Positions 1 through 10,734 of a DNA stretch of 64,000 bases are shown one piece after another. The DNA comes from Peromyscus leucopus (Eukaryota > Chordata > Mammalia > Rodentia > Cricetidae). The notes under the pieces were generated by a model that saw only the letters and a program-made list of their open reading frames with translations, did not search any database and was not told the origin of the DNA. The stretch's first letter is position 1, and each line of letters opens with the position of its first letter. A program made the translations under genes and the position numbers. The stretch lies in contig NC_051063.1 of NCBI RefSeq assembly GCF_004664715.2, positions 147,027,165-147,091,164 of the forward strand. Reading direction: 5' to 3'.

Positions 1-1026
1 GTGTTAACAAAGGTGGAGATAAGTTAGCTAGCGCATCCTGACCTTTGGTTCCTGGAATAGAGATGGGTAATTTTCCATGGGATTCTCCGTCCAGAGGAAG
101 ACCTGGAAACAGCCTCGGCAAGAATACAAGACAGAGGAACCTCCGCACTGGCTTGCCCTGTCACGGGGAAGAGTAGAGACTCTGATCCAGAGTGAGGTGT
201 GTTTTCTGCTTTAGCGCCTGTCCCTATTACAGGGACTCCAGGCAACAAGGCCCCGCAGAGGAAGGCCGATTGCTCAAAGCAGGGCTGGCTGACCAAACTG
301 AGCCAAGACCTCCCTCACCCTTCAGTTCTCAGGAAAGGACCACACGGAAGCCGCAGCCTGGGACGGGGAGGGTGAGCACCTAAATGCCACAGAGAGACAG
401 AAAGATGAGGCCTGAATGGAGGCCCGGGCTCCCTTGTGGCCAAGTAAACATGCCACTCCTCCACGTGGACCAGGGCAGGCAACCTCAGTCATCATTAGCT
501 CTCAGACATGGCAGGACCTCAGGGAAACAGGAGTACAGCCTCTCCCACAGCAGGGGAAGGACACAGGTGACCATGATGGCCAGCAGGCGGGGGTTGGCCA
601 AAATACAAGATTTGCTTGCCTGGGGCCTGGTGGGGAGGAAGACCCCCGTAGGTGCCAGCCTCCCTCGCCAGATCCTCCCAGAGCATCAGCCCAGCTCTCC
701 CTTGGCCAGAATCCTGGAGCAGTTCCCTCAACAGCGTCCAGGGGGCGCCCATATGCAGCAGCCCAGCCACTATCCAGCCTGCCGGCTGTCTGTCTATCCC
801 CAACAGGAGAGGACCCGCTAAGAAACGGATGCCTCTACACTCGTGGGCCCTCTAAGAAGGGTCTGTGGGCTTGGTGAGTTTACTTTGCTGAGTATGATAT
901 GGGGAAGAAGGAATGCTTGCGGCTGTGTGTGGATGTAAATATAGACACCAAGGTGACCAGACAGCTAGGCACCCAAGAAGTCCTGTGTGCCTGGGGGCCA
1001 GGTTAGGGGAGGAATAAGCATGGAAC
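1..1026. other. Unassigned mostly unique DNA
   Basis: GC-rich sequence with no repeat that I recognise. Overlapping open frames of about 145 and 153 codons (384-877, plus strand) run in different frames over the same bases. They have no recognisable domain and look compositional. No gene is called. Confidence 0.5.
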
Positions 1027-1169
1027 TTTTTTTTTTTTAGACAGAACTTCTTTGTGTAGCCTTGCCTGTCCTGGAACTAGTTCTGTAGACCAGGCTGGCC
1101 TCGAACTCATCTGCCTGTGTCTGCCCCCCAGAGTGCAGGATTAAAAGAGTGTGCCACCATTTCCCAGCC
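1027..1169 (-). mobile_element. B1 SINE (minus strand)
   Basis: A T-run (the A tail on the opposite strand) leads into the inverted B1 body, including GTAGACCAGGCTGGCCTCGA and the reversed head near 1150. The 'GGAACTTTT' sequence on both sides looks like a target-site duplication. The middle block is the classic 'ccaggacaggcaaggctac' type. Confidence 0.9.
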
Positions 1170-1221
1170 GGAACTTTTTCCTTAACACTTTGCATTCTCT
1201 GTGCAATCAGAAAAATGCTAA

Positions 1222-1327
1222 GCCGGGCGGTGGTGGCGCACGTCTTTAACCCCAGCACTCAGGAGGCAGAGGCAGGCAGATCTCTGTGAGTTCAAGGCCA
1301 CGACAGCCAGGACACAAAAAACCCTGT

Positions 1328-1330
<3 letters not shown>
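1222..1330 (+). mobile_element. B1 SINE, shortened middle
   Basis: It starts with the perfect head GCCGGGCGGTGGTGGCGCA and runs through the CCCAGCACTCAGGAGGCAGA box. The segment around 'ggcctggtctacagag' is partly deleted. The A-rich tail is replaced by a pure (AG)n run, a common site of microsatellite birth. Confidence 0.92.

Positions 1331-1371
<41 letters not shown>
1331..1371 (+). repeat. (AG)n microsatellite
   Basis: About 20 uninterrupted AG units directly follow the B1, so the array probably grew from the SINE tail. Confidence 0.97.
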
Positions 1372-1375
<4 letters not shown>

Positions 1376-1533
1376 TGTTTAATCTGTCTTGACTTTTTCA
1401 TATCATAGGCTTCTACAGTCTCTTCTCTACCTCTCCCTTCTCTCTGTGTGTCTTTTTGTGTCTTTCTGTCTCTGTCTGTATGTCTGTCTGTTTCTATTTC
1501 TTGCTATCTCTTTGTGTCTCTCTGTATGTCTAT

Positions 1534-1535
<2 letters not shown>

Positions 1536-1619
<84 letters not shown>
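1536..1619 (+). repeat. Compound (TC)n(TG)n microsatellite
   Basis: About 18 TC units change directly into about 24 TG units. The 100 bases before it are a decayed T/C/G-rich version of the same array. Open frames here on both strands (poly-SLSL and poly-HTHT) are repeat artefacts. Confidence 0.97.
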
Positions 1620-1620
<1 letters not shown>

Positions 1621-2249
1621 TATGCACGCTGTATATTGTACAGGCCCAGGTAGGACCCTGTGTCCCCTCTGGGTTCTGAGGGTCAGAGTCACACAGGAAC
1701 AGGGGAACAGTGGAAGCTGAGACTCTGGGGGATGACGCCTCCTATGGAAGTTTTCAGGTAAAACTCACCTCTAGAAGTCCAAGAAGAGCCCCAACACTCA
1801 CAGCAGCCACACAGAAATAGGCTATAACCAAGAGCCTGTCCTTCACCATGCCGGTGTGCAACAGGAAGCAGCTCTGTCCCAAAGCCCCTAAATCAGATAC
1901 AAAAGGGAGGTTCCTGGATTCTCTGCAGACCCCATACCACCTGGCTCCAGGAGGAGGTTCTGCCCACATGACCTCATTCAAGAACCACAAATCGAGATCC
2001 AAGAAGCATGAGCTCATCGCTGTATGAACCATAGACAGATGCAGGCTAGCCAGGCAAGCTGGGCTACTCTAACTCCATGGTCCTTTGGGCTCCAATCTAC
2101 GCTGAACTTGCCCACCAATGTGCAAGAGAAGTGCAAGGACCCCCACACACACACACTACAGAGGCCCCCACCCCCACCCCCACAGCCACTAGGATAAGAA
2201 GAAGTCAAAGAAAAGACTAGACCAGGCATGTCTATCCATGCCTGAGGCC
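1620..2249. other. Unassigned DNA
   Basis: No gene or clear repeat is visible. The interval holds a short CA run (2144-2158) and a C-rich stretch of CCCCCA units near 2165-2182. Confidence 0.4.
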
Positions 2250-2640
2250 AACTGGGAGAAGCCAGAAGGCAGTGCTGACTGCCACATTCCCCCTACCCAC
2301 CATGCCTTTGTCTAGAAATGGGTCTCTGCATCGTCCCCTTGGGGCTTGTGACTTTCTTACTACCCACAGAGTATGACAGAAATGAAGGACCATGACTCCA
2401 AAAGTCAGTCAGAAAAGGCAGTGGAACAGGCACTCCCCCTTGAAGTGCTCAGACACCAAGCAAGTTATTTGACTAGGTCGAGGCCATCATGCTGAGAGGG
2501 ACCACCTACCATAAAGAGGACACACGGATAAAAGTCAGCACCAGGTCCCAGATAAGAGCCAGCACCCGGAGGTAGGATAAACATAGAAGACACCTTCAGA
2601 ACATTCTACCTGCTACCGAGGCCTCCTCAGCCATAGCCAG
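2250..2640 (+). mobile_element. Possible ancient LTR remnant (MLT1-like)
   Basis: The text around 2345-2500 ('cttgtgacttt...', 'agtatgacagaaatga', 'gaggccatcatgctgagagg') resembles the order of motifs in old mammalian MaLR-type LTRs. Divergence is high and the ends cannot be placed. Confidence 0.3.
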
Positions 2641-2818
2641 GTCATGGGCTGAGACCTCATGCATTACATGGTAGTGATTAATCACCCCTACTCTATCCTA
2701 ATCCCAGGCCCACAGACACACAGCATGGAAAGACAGATACCACACCCTGAGTTCTGGGATACAGACAACCAAAAATGTTCAGAAGCCCAATCAACTTTCC
2801 ACTGTCACGGAGGCCCTA

Positions 2819-3078
2819 GGGACCTGGGAAGCCAAGGGTTGGGGACCTGGGAAGTCAAGAGTTAGGGACCTGGAAAGCCAAAGGTTAGGGACCTGAGAAG
2901 CCAAGGGTTAGGGTGCTGGAAAGCCAAGGGTTAGGGTGCTGGAAAGCCAAGGGTTAGGGTGCTGGGAAGCCAAGGGTTAGGGACCTGAGAAGCCAAGGGT
3001 TAGAGACCTGAGAAGCCAAGGGTTAGGGACCTGGGAAGCCAAAGGTTAGGGACCTGGGAAGCCCAGGGTTAGGGTGCT
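2819..3078 (+). repeat. 23-bp minisatellite, 11 units
   Basis: The unit is GGGACCTGGGAAGCCAAGGG plus TTA. Starts fall exactly every 23 bases (2819, 2842, 2865 and so on to 3072), with no indels and only point variants. ACC/TGC and GGG/GAG/GAA alternate between units. Most unit junctions create TTAGGG. The last partial unit fades into unique DNA. Confidence 0.97.
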
Positions 3079-3963
3079 TCCCCCTGTTTTGCAGGAGAGG
3101 ACCAGATCGCAGAGTCTTGAGCACTGTGTGTTAGGGACAAGCTTAGCCCTGCGCCATCACAGCCCAGGCACAGGAAACCATGAGCAGCAGGCCCTGCCAC
3201 CCAAAGCCACCTCTCTATCCTCTCTGAGGGCCACTGGCAAGCATGCCAGCTGGGCTGGAGGCTGGATTTGCCAGGATGTGTTCAGTGCATCTGGACCTGA
3301 CTGATGAATGGGGACTCTAGAGTCGCAGGTTACTACAGCAAGCACAGAGCCCCAGGGGTTCCGAGTACAGAACACTGGGCCGTGAGCTGGTGAACTTGGA
3401 GACAAATGTACCTTGGCTTTGCCACTTGATTCTGGCCCAGGCTGCTGCTGGGACTCTCCCCTCCATCGGCCACTTTGATACTCCGGGAGTAGATGGATGG
3501 AAGTTTCCAGGAAAGAGGAAAGGATGACAGGCAGTCTCTCCGGCTGTGGGGGTGGGGTTGGCAGGGTGCTGCTAGGCGAGGCTCCCAGCTCTGGGGTCCA
3601 AATGGCCAGCAGCAGCCAAGGCCATAGCGGTCAGCAGCTTCCCTCATTGGTCACCGGGCTGTCTGTTTTCAGGCAAGAGCCCCTGGGAAGCCACAACACA
3701 GACACTTTTATTCTGGCTGCGGAGATGCCAGCCAAGGGACCAAAGGACAGGAGAGGCCCCCCGAGGTGTGGGTTTGGCCTCTCAGAACGTGGGGCCCGGA
3801 AGCAACCTTGACCTCCTCCGATCCACACTGTGCGCCTGGGAAACAAAGGCCCAGAGAAGCCACCAATCCAAAATGTGTCGTTGCCAGGGGCAACCTGGAC
3901 ACAGCGCTGACCAGCCTGGGAAAAAGCTGTTCTTCCCAGCAGGGGACGGGTGTTTGTCTTGTT

Positions 3964-3995
<32 letters not shown>

Positions 3996-4734
3996 TTTTT
4001 AAAATGCTGCTCCAGGGCATGGCGTCGCCTGAACACCACTTGAAAAGGCAGATCCAGGCAGAGAGGGGTCGCTGATTCTTTTGGAGAAAAACTCTCGCAG
4101 ATTGCAAAACGTCAGCGCAGAACTCCTGTCTCACTGAACAGTGAGTCTGTCTGTCTGTCTGTCTGTGCCTGCGATGAAAGGGTCGGCTCAGGTCTGCCTG
4201 TGCTAATGGATGAACATGGCCCGACTCCTAGCTCCTGGGAGAGGTCACAACACACTCGCCTTGGGCCTGCACCATGCCTGGGTCCCAGCGGTGGGTGCAC
4301 AATGCAATTCCAGGCGGGCATACAGAAAAGACGGGAGAGCCTAGGCGGCATGGTAGGGTGAATAAATGAATAAGCAATGGGGTGACCATACAAGGCCACT
4401 GGTAGGCACAAGCTTTGGCCTCCTGCTCCTGCCCTTAAATGCTGAAAAACGCAGATTTTAAAAAAAAAAAAAAAAGTACGTTTAAGAAAAGAAACTCTGG
4501 ATTTTGAAGATCGTCGGAATTGCCTGAGCAGCAATCCGGAGGCAGGCTTTAGTGCAATCTGTCTTTGATCCTTGTCTTCAGCTTGGAGGAGATGCGGAAG
4601 CTGGGGTTTTGATGGATGAGTAGGAGTTCACCAAATTGGGGCTCACCTTCTCTGCCGGGGCTTACTGACCCTGCGGGAAGCACGGATGCTCAAGAGACAG
4701 CATTGAGGCTGGAGAGCAGAGTGTCCACCCTGGG
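3079..4734. other. Unassigned DNA with poly-T and (CTGT)n
   Basis: No gene is recognised. It contains a 27-base T-run (3967-3993), a (CTGT)n tract (4145-4167) and a short A-run (4459-4475). A short MIR-like piece ('gaaacaaaggcccagag') is possible near 3840-3910. Confidence 0.45.
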
Positions 4735-4812
4735 TCTAGAGCGTAGCACAGGACGCAGGGCACTCGCCTCACGTGTGTAAGGACCATGTCTGATCCACCA
4801 CCGCAAGAACAT
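4735..4812 (+). mobile_element. ID-type SINE fragment
   Basis: The run 'tagcacaggacgcagggcactcgcctcacgtg...', then 'gatccaccaccgcaag', follows the tRNA-derived ID body (A box region, CGCCTCACGTG, B-box-like end, CACCGCAAG). It is diverged and lacks a clear A tail. Confidence 0.5.
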
Positions 4813-4944
4813 GTTCAGTGTGGGCAGGATTCTACACATCTGACACCAAACAGAAAGAAACCTGGACTGTGATGTGCTCTCTCTGGGTGTCACAGTCTCC
4901 CTTGAGATGTGGTTCCCAAGAGAGAGTCAGCTGGCGAAAGCAGA

Positions 4945-5055
4945 GAGGCCTACGTGTGAACTTTAGTTTGGCTGTGTGGCTCTGGGAAAGTGTCTTTCCC
5001 ACTCTGTGCCTGAGTGGTCTGTGTTTACAAGTCAGTGATGAGGTACTCCCCATGC
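4945..5055 (-). mobile_element. MIR SINE fragment (minus strand)
   Basis: The order 'gtgtggctctgggaaagt', 'cactctgtgcctgag', 'gtttacaagtcagtgatgagg' matches the inverted MIR core (gtgtgaccttgggcaagt, ctctgtgcctcag, ctgtaaaatggg). Confidence 0.6.
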
Positions 5056-6454
5056 AGTAGATGCTGTTCCTTTCAGTTTCCTGTTCTACGTGTCATCAGC
5101 ACTGTGTGGTCCAAACAGCTGGAGCTCAGGGAGGCCGGAGGCTCGTTCGTGGTGGTCCAGGGAACGGCTCCAGAGGGCATCTGCCTGGCCCTGCTGTGAG
5201 CACAGGCACAGGGTCGTCGGAGTGCGAGGACCGGTGTGAGTCCCCCATGCTGCTGTGTGACCCAGCAGGCATCTTGCTGGTGAAGAGACTCTGTCCACTT
5301 GGTGAGGGGGAATTCCAGGTGCTCCCGCCCTGTCTGCATTCTCCCTGACTCCAGACTGTGCTGCCTTGACTGGAGGAAAGACCGAGTCTGTGTATAATTC
5401 ACCCTACACCGATCCAGGGGCTGGCAGTGAATAAAAACCTCGCATTGACAACATCCATCCATCCATCCATCCATCCATTTCTGGAAGAGCTGGGGGAAAG
5501 AGAGTCATCATGGCCAATTGTATTTCCCAAAATGACTGAAAGAGATCTTCCATCCCAACATTTTTAACGTTTCTCTTACAAGACATTCCCACACATTTCT
5601 CACCCACCACTGGGTCTCTGCCTCATCTACAGCCTGGTGGGTCTGTGACTTCTGAAGTGAAGCCATACGGCAAGCCAGGCAGAAAGCTGACTCCATTTCT
5701 GCCTGGCTGCTGGGCATACTTGTGCTTGTACCCAGTCACCGCGCTGGGAGGACACCCAAGACACACGTGGAGATGGCGCATGCCGGTCGGTGTTCCAGCT
5801 GCTGCACCAGATGTGCTTAACCTCCACCACCACTGGCTGCAGTCCCTAAAGCAGAGTGCCTTGCCTGAACCCAGTTCACCCCAAGGCCCCTGAGAGAACA
5901 CTAAGAACAAGTGCTGTTCGAAGTCACAGTGTTTCAGAACGACCCGTTGCTCAGTAGCAGACACCCAGAACAGAAGTGGCCTCCATGCACCAGGGTTAAA
6001 AGGAGTTGGGATCCAAATGAACAAGGAAACCAAAGCCCCAATTTCAGAAATGGTGTAAGGAACTTTGGGGAAGCTTCCAGCGTATCCAGGATAGGCACAG
6101 GGGATGGAATAAAAGCCCCAGGTTTGGGTTGCTGAACGAGGGTCCAAAAGCCCACCCAGTGCCCCCCACCCCAGCAACACAGGCCTGCCTATTACACCAT
6201 TGCTGGGAGTGAATAGATAAGCCACCCACAGAAGCATCAGAGACCTCAGTCCCGGGTGAGCACTTCATGAAGTCACCTCAGATAGCTAAAGAAAGCTCGC
6301 CACAAAATAGAGATCAAGTTCAAATGATAAAATACCAAGAACGTGGGGTTGTATGAGAAAGAAATTGAGCTTTCAGAACAAGTATAATTAATACATTTAT
6401 AGAGATCAAGACCAGGCAAAAAAGAACCAAAGCTCTTTAAGACTAGACAGGTCT
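5056..6454. other. Unassigned DNA
   Basis: No gene is supported. The longest frame (about 204 codons, minus, 5623-6237) has no domain, signal peptide or splice context and overlaps other chance frames. Confidence 0.4.
5452..5479 (+). repeat. (ATCC)n microsatellite
   Basis: About seven perfect ATCC units. In the minus frame it reads as a poly-MDGW artefact. Confidence 0.97.
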
Positions 6455-6775
6455 TTGTCACTCTTCTGTTGCTGTGACAAAATACGAAGGCAACTTACAA
6501 AATAAAGTGTTTAATTGGGCTGTGGTTTCAGAGGGTTCAAGTCCATGAAGGCAGAGCAAAGGCCGAACAGCAGAACAGCAGAGCGCTCACATCTGCAGAG
6601 TACACTGGGAATGGCGTAAATCTTCTGAAACCTCAGAGCCCACCCCCAGTGACACACTTTCTCCCACAAGGTTACACCTCCTAATCTTTCCCAGACAGTT
6701 TCACCAACTGGGGACCAAGTGTTTAAACACATTTGCCTATGGGAGCCATTCTCCTCCAAACTACCATAACTTATG
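6455..6775 (+). mobile_element. Modular rodent repeat, type 1 copy
   Basis: It starts with a diverged form of the head 'ttctgttgctgtgacaaaat', then 'gtgtttaattgggctg', and later 'cagtgacacactttctccca', 'cacctcctaat' and 'cctatgggagccattctcc'. The same order of landmarks appears at 48632-49030. The family name is not certain to me. Confidence 0.7.
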
Positions 6776-7435
6776 ATTGTCAAAACCATCCAATAGGAAG
6801 GAGATCAAGAGTTAGAAAAGCATGAGAAGAAATGATAGAAGAAAAGTCTATCAAGAACTTACTACCCAAAGGCTTAAGAAGACATAGTAAACTTGGGAAG
6901 ATCATTAGAAAAATATTTAGCATAGAAAATAAATTGATACCCAAACCAGAGGACCCCACACTGATGATCAGATGCAAATACTCTAACGTGCAGTCTCTCT
7001 GCCTACTAAGCAAAGTTGTTGGAAATTCAGAGGTGCTAATGCACCCCTATAATCTCAGCAATTGGGAGGCTGAGTGAGTATTGCAAATTCTATGCTAGCC
7101 TGGGCTATAGAGCAATACCAGGTCTCAAGGAAGGGAAGAGGGAGGGGGAAGGAGGGAGGAATTTAAGTCTTGAATATGGTCACATTTTGTCTTATTATTC
7201 TTTAAACTGTGGTATAATGACTATGTCACATTGACATTGAGATAATTTGGGAGCTACATTCATTTATATTTTATATACACTTTTGCATGTAGCCTAAAGT
7301 GTATATAAATCCTAGACAATATTTTTAATAGTTTTGAGTTTGACAGCAGCAAAATTGAACTTTTCAAATGTGTTTCACAGTGTGGTGATCTACAGTGTGG
7401 TGTCCTGTGAGGACTCAGAAGTTCGGGGCTTGGGA
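6776..7435. other. AT-rich unassigned DNA with B1-like piece
   Basis: Moderately AT-rich sequence with no gene. A diverged B1-like stretch lies at 7020-7130. From 7170 to 7400 it is AT-rich with no recognisable element. Confidence 0.4.
7020..7130 (+). mobile_element. Old B1-related SINE
   Basis: 'ataatctcagcaattgggag', then 'tgctagcctgggctatagag' and 'caggtctcaa', follow the B1 body in order with many substitutions. This suits an early B1 or proto-B1 copy. Confidence 0.65.
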
Positions 7436-7659
7436 GTGTGATATGCCTTGGATATGGGATCCTCCAAAAGGCTCACGGGTTAAAGGCTTTGCTGCCAACT
7501 GCTTGTTGGACTTCTGGGTGTATGGTGACTGGCTCCAAAGGGCTCTGGCCTAATCAATGGATTAATCCCGTGGTACTCACAGCATTAATGGATGGTGGTG
7601 GAAATCAGGAGATGGGGCTGGTTAGAGGAAGTAGGTTGAAGAGACCCTGGCTCCTTCCT

Positions 7660-7661
<2 letters not shown>

Positions 7662-7731
<70 letters not shown>

Positions 7732-7828
7732 CTGTGTCTCTCTCTGTCTCTCTCTGTCTCTGTGTCTCTCTCTGTCTCTGTGTTTTTCTCTGTTTCTGTC
7801 TGTCTCTCTCTCTCTTTCTTTCTCTCTC
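7662..7828 (+). repeat. (TC)n array, left half
   Basis: About 33 pure TC units, then a TCTG-rich decayed stretch up to the start of the inserted LTR. It belongs to the CT tract of the host MaLR-like LTR. Confidence 0.95.
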
Positions 7829-8189
7829 TGCTATATGCTGTGAATATGTGTTGCTCTCATTGGTTGATAAATAAAGCTGTTTGGGCCAATAGCCAGGCAG
7901 AATAAGGTTAGGCGGTACAGTAAAACTGAAGACAGAGATGAAGAAGGGCAGAGTTGGGGGAGAAGGCAGAGAGTCCCTGAGGAAGCAAGACATGTAGAAA
8001 ATGAGGTAACAAGCCATGAGCCACATGGCAAAGCACAGCTAAGAAGTATGGGTTAATGTAAATGTAGAGCTAGCTAGTAACAAATAAGCCCGAGCCATCA
8101 GCCAAGCATTTAAAATTGAAATAAGCCTTTGTATGATTATTTGGAAGTGGCTGCGGAATGGGTGGGACACAGAAACTTCCAGTTAAACT

Positions 8190-8191
<2 letters not shown>
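7829..8191 (+). mobile_element. Solo LTR, group B (ERVK-like)
   Basis: 'tgctgtgaatatgtgttgct', 'cattggttgataaataaagc', 'ccaatagccaggcagaataa', 'gagccacatggcaaagcaca' and the end 'acagaaacttcc'. The same landmarks occur at 40952-41306 and 55948-56327. They resemble rodent RMER17-type LTRs; the name is from memory. No internal sequence follows, so this is a solo LTR. (CT)n on both sides hides any target duplication. Confidence 0.82.

Positions 8192-8252
<61 letters not shown>
8192..8252 (+). repeat. (CT)n array, right half
   Basis: About 30 pure CT units directly after the LTR end, followed by 'ccttcctggttgcc' of the host LTR. Confidence 0.97.
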
Positions 8253-8254
<2 letters not shown>

Positions 8255-8610
8255 TCCTGGTTGCCATAGAGTGAGAAGCTCTGTTTGTCCATTGTCTCCA
8301 CCATGACACTGCTGTGCCTTCCACAGACCCACAGCAGTGGAGCCAAGCACCCACGGGCTGAAAGCTCTGAATGAATGAGCTAAAATGAACCTTTCTTCCT
8401 TTTACATAGTTTCATTCATGAATTTGTCCCAGAGACAAAAAGCTAAGTGACACACAGCAGTCCTGATTCCAGGTTACAGATCCTTAAACAGTATCATACA
8501 GGACTTTTTAAAATAGATCTCGTAAGAACATGCGTATAGGTCACATGGCTTAAGGAAGTCTTCAATCAAATGTTTACGTCTTCTTGTTGGTTGCATATAT
8601 GTGTGCACAT

Positions 8611-8763
8611 TTTTTTTGTTTCTTTTTTGAGACAGGATTTTTCTGTGCAGTTTTGATGATGGTCCTGGATCTTGCTCTGTAGACCAGGCTGGCCTCGAAC
8701 TCAGAGATCTGCCTGGCTCTGCCTCCTGAGTGCTGGGATTAAAGGTGTGCACTACCTCTGCCC
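8611..8763 (-). mobile_element. B1 SINE (minus strand)
   Basis: The inverted B1 body carries the 'ggtcctggatcttgctctgt' block, the cricetid-type middle (ccaggacaggcacc on the sense strand). 'GTGCACATTT' at both ends is the target-site duplication. Confidence 0.95.
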
Positions 8764-8934
8764 GTGCACATTTAATTGCAGGAATGATATTCAGAAATTA
8801 ACTTTCCCCAAACGGGCATATGTCCATGCCACATCTAGTCAGGAATCTTCCACAGCACCAAGCTCCAGAAATGCCAAAGGAGCCGTCTTTCCAGGTGAAG
8901 GGCTGGGAGTCAGCAGGAGAATTCAGTGAACGAG

Positions 8935-9275
8935 CGACGCACAGGAACTGCCGGTGGGTTTTGGCATAGCCATTATGTTGCCATTGCTGCCACCACCGCC
9001 ATGACCACACTTCACTGACACCAGAACACAGCTGCAGCTTCCAACGTGGACTGACAAGCAGCGGCTCTCCAGGAGTCCTCCAGACTGCAGCCTCCCTCAG
9101 ATTGGTGCTTCCCCGGCTTCAGGCACTGAGCAGCTACAGGTTCTGAGCCTCTCTGCCCTGCAGATAGCCACTGTTTGACTACCCAGCTGGTACCATGTAA
9201 GCCAACTAAATAGCTCCCATTTGCTATATATATATAGATTGTCTATCTTCCCAGAGAACCCTGAGCAGTACAATG
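8935..9275 (+). mobile_element. Old LTR-like repeat, family X
   Basis: It shares its landmarks with 29245-29590: 'cactgacaccagaacacagc', 'ccagcgtggactga'-like text, 'ctccaggagtcctccag', 'ggttctgagcc', 'cagatagccac', 'gactaccc' and the end 'agagaaccctgagcagtac'. Two dispersed copies with the same end indicate a transposed family. I do not give it a name. Confidence 0.6.
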
Positions 9276-9299
9276 CATTGCTTGCCTGCTACCTATCAT

Positions 9300-9400
9300 G
9301 CTAATAGGAAAACTGTGAGCTTCACTGGGGTTGGGTGACTTGACTAGGATCACTCAATGTTGGCAGGCTCTGAGTTCCAAGAGAGCGCCTTCCTGAGAGC
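9300..9400 (+). mobile_element. MIR SINE fragment
   Basis: 'ggaaaactgtgagcttcact', 'gggtgacttgactaggatca' and 'ggcaggctctgagttcc' follow the sense MIR core (gaggaaactgag, gtgacttgcccaaggtcac, gcagagctgggattc). Confidence 0.55.
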
Positions 9401-10029
9401 AGAATTCCTACACTGGGCGCTGGAGGCAAAGGGTCTTTCTTACATTTGGGATTCAGGAAAGTGCTTCAGTAAGCTGATTTGACAGGAACTCCCCGAAGGA
9501 AAACTTGCCTCTTTGTCCTGTTCTTGCTGGTCCCTAGCCATGACAACATCCTTCTAAGTGCATGGCTGGGGACATTACAGACCATCTGCGGCTGAGCCCT
9601 GACACAGCATCCCATGCCAGGCACAGAGCGCAGCTCCGTGGGGGTTGGAACCTGTTAGAGTCACTGCTAGAGGGTTGGAATGTCACTGTCCTTTCAGACC
9701 AAATGGTCATCCTTTTCAGAGGGCTATCCAGGGGCCACTTGCCTCCAACTGAGGAGGGCATAGCTCTAGGGTGTAGGCGGCTGTCTCTAATGCTCCTCAC
9801 GTGGGAAGTTGTCTGTCACAGGCATTGTGGTGCTTACGCAGCCAGGTCTCACCGGCAAGGCTTGCTCTAGAACTCTGCCCCTTTTGACAGCTGGGGCCTC
9901 GGCATCGTCGGGAGAACCGGAGCAGATGTAGACACAAGTCTCCAGGCATGAGGCCAGAGACAAGTATGAGCTGAAGGCAAGCTGGGCTCAGATCATTCAA
10001 CCTGGACAGGTTTGGAGATCTGGAGGAAT
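9401..10029. other. Unassigned DNA
   Basis: No recognisable gene or repeat. Two overlapping frames of about 88-102 codons on opposite strands show no domain. Confidence 0.4.
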
Positions 10030-10035
10030 GCAGGG

Positions 10036-10503
10036 TATGGTGATATTTTATTTGTACTGAAATGTGATTTTATTTGTATGTTAATAAATAAAGTTGCCTG
10101 GGGGTCAGAACTAATAGCAAGTCAGAGCAGAAGCTGGGTGGTGGTGGTGCACACCTTTAATCTCAGCACTTGGGAGGCAGAGCTAGGTGGATCTCTGTGT
10201 GTTCAAGGATACAGCCAACATGGAGACACACACCTTTAATCTTAATACCAACCTTAGAAGACCTGGAGGTCTGTATAGATAGGCAATGATGAGGAGGTCG
10301 TGTAGTTGGGTTTACAACCAATGAGAAGGCAGAACAGAAAGTCAGTAAAAGGTCAGACACAGGAAGTTGGCCTCCTTGCTGAGAGGAAGGACAGCAGCGG
10401 CAGTGAAGGGTAAGCTCAGCTCTCAGCTACTGCTCTGACCTCTTGGGCTTTTAACTCTGTAATTGGCTCCGTGTGTCTTATTTAATAAAAATGTTCATCT
10501 ACA
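10036..10503 (+). mobile_element. Solo LTR, group A (ERVK-like)
   Basis: It begins 'tatggtgatattttatttgt', has 'taataaataaagttgcctgg' and ends 'ataaaaatgttcatctaca'. A B1-like module (about 10130-10210) is part of the LTR. An imperfect 6-bp duplication, GCAGGG (10030-10035) / GCAAGG (10504-10509), flanks it, as expected for ERVK insertions. Relatives are at 20305-20771 and 21561-22052. Confidence 0.85.
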
Positions 10504-10734
10504 GCAAGGTCCTGCCCAGGAACAAGGGTAGAAATCAAGGGTGGGAAGCTCTGGGGTCCCTACTTCTGCCCCTAGAGTGCCCAGCACTGACCTACTGAGG
10601 ATAGGCCATTCTCTTCCAGCCTGCTCCCTGAGCAGACACGCTGGAGGATCTCAACGTGACAGGCAATGCCATAGTTCAACGTATCCACCCACCCTCTGCT
10701 CAAGAATCTTAATGATTTAATTTTCAGAGGCTGA

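Larger units (their letters stand above)
7436..8457 (+). mobile_element. Ancient MaLR-type LTR, interrupted
   Basis: Left part: 'ccttggatatgggatcctcc', 'aaaggctcacgggttaaagg', then 'gagaccctggctccttcctg'. Right part: 'ttcctggttgccatagag', 'ccaccatgacactgctgtgc', 'tgaatgagctaaaatgaac' and 'gagacaaaaagctaagtgac'. This is the motif order of MLT1/MST-like LTRs, including the natural CT tract. The tract is split by a younger LTR at 7829-8191. Confidence 0.7.

Noticed and set aside
384..877. Overlapping frames of 145 and 153 codons
   Set aside because: They occupy different frames of the same GC-rich bases and have no domains or splice context.
2819..3078. CRISPR array or interstitial telomere
   Set aside because: The 23-bp units are contiguous with no spacers, and the genome is mammalian, so it is not CRISPR. 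TTAGGG appears once per unit rather than in tandem, so it is not a true telomeric repeat.
7438..7905. 155-codon plus-strand frame
   Set aside because: Half of it is a Ser/Leu run from the CT array and the rest lies in LTR sequence.
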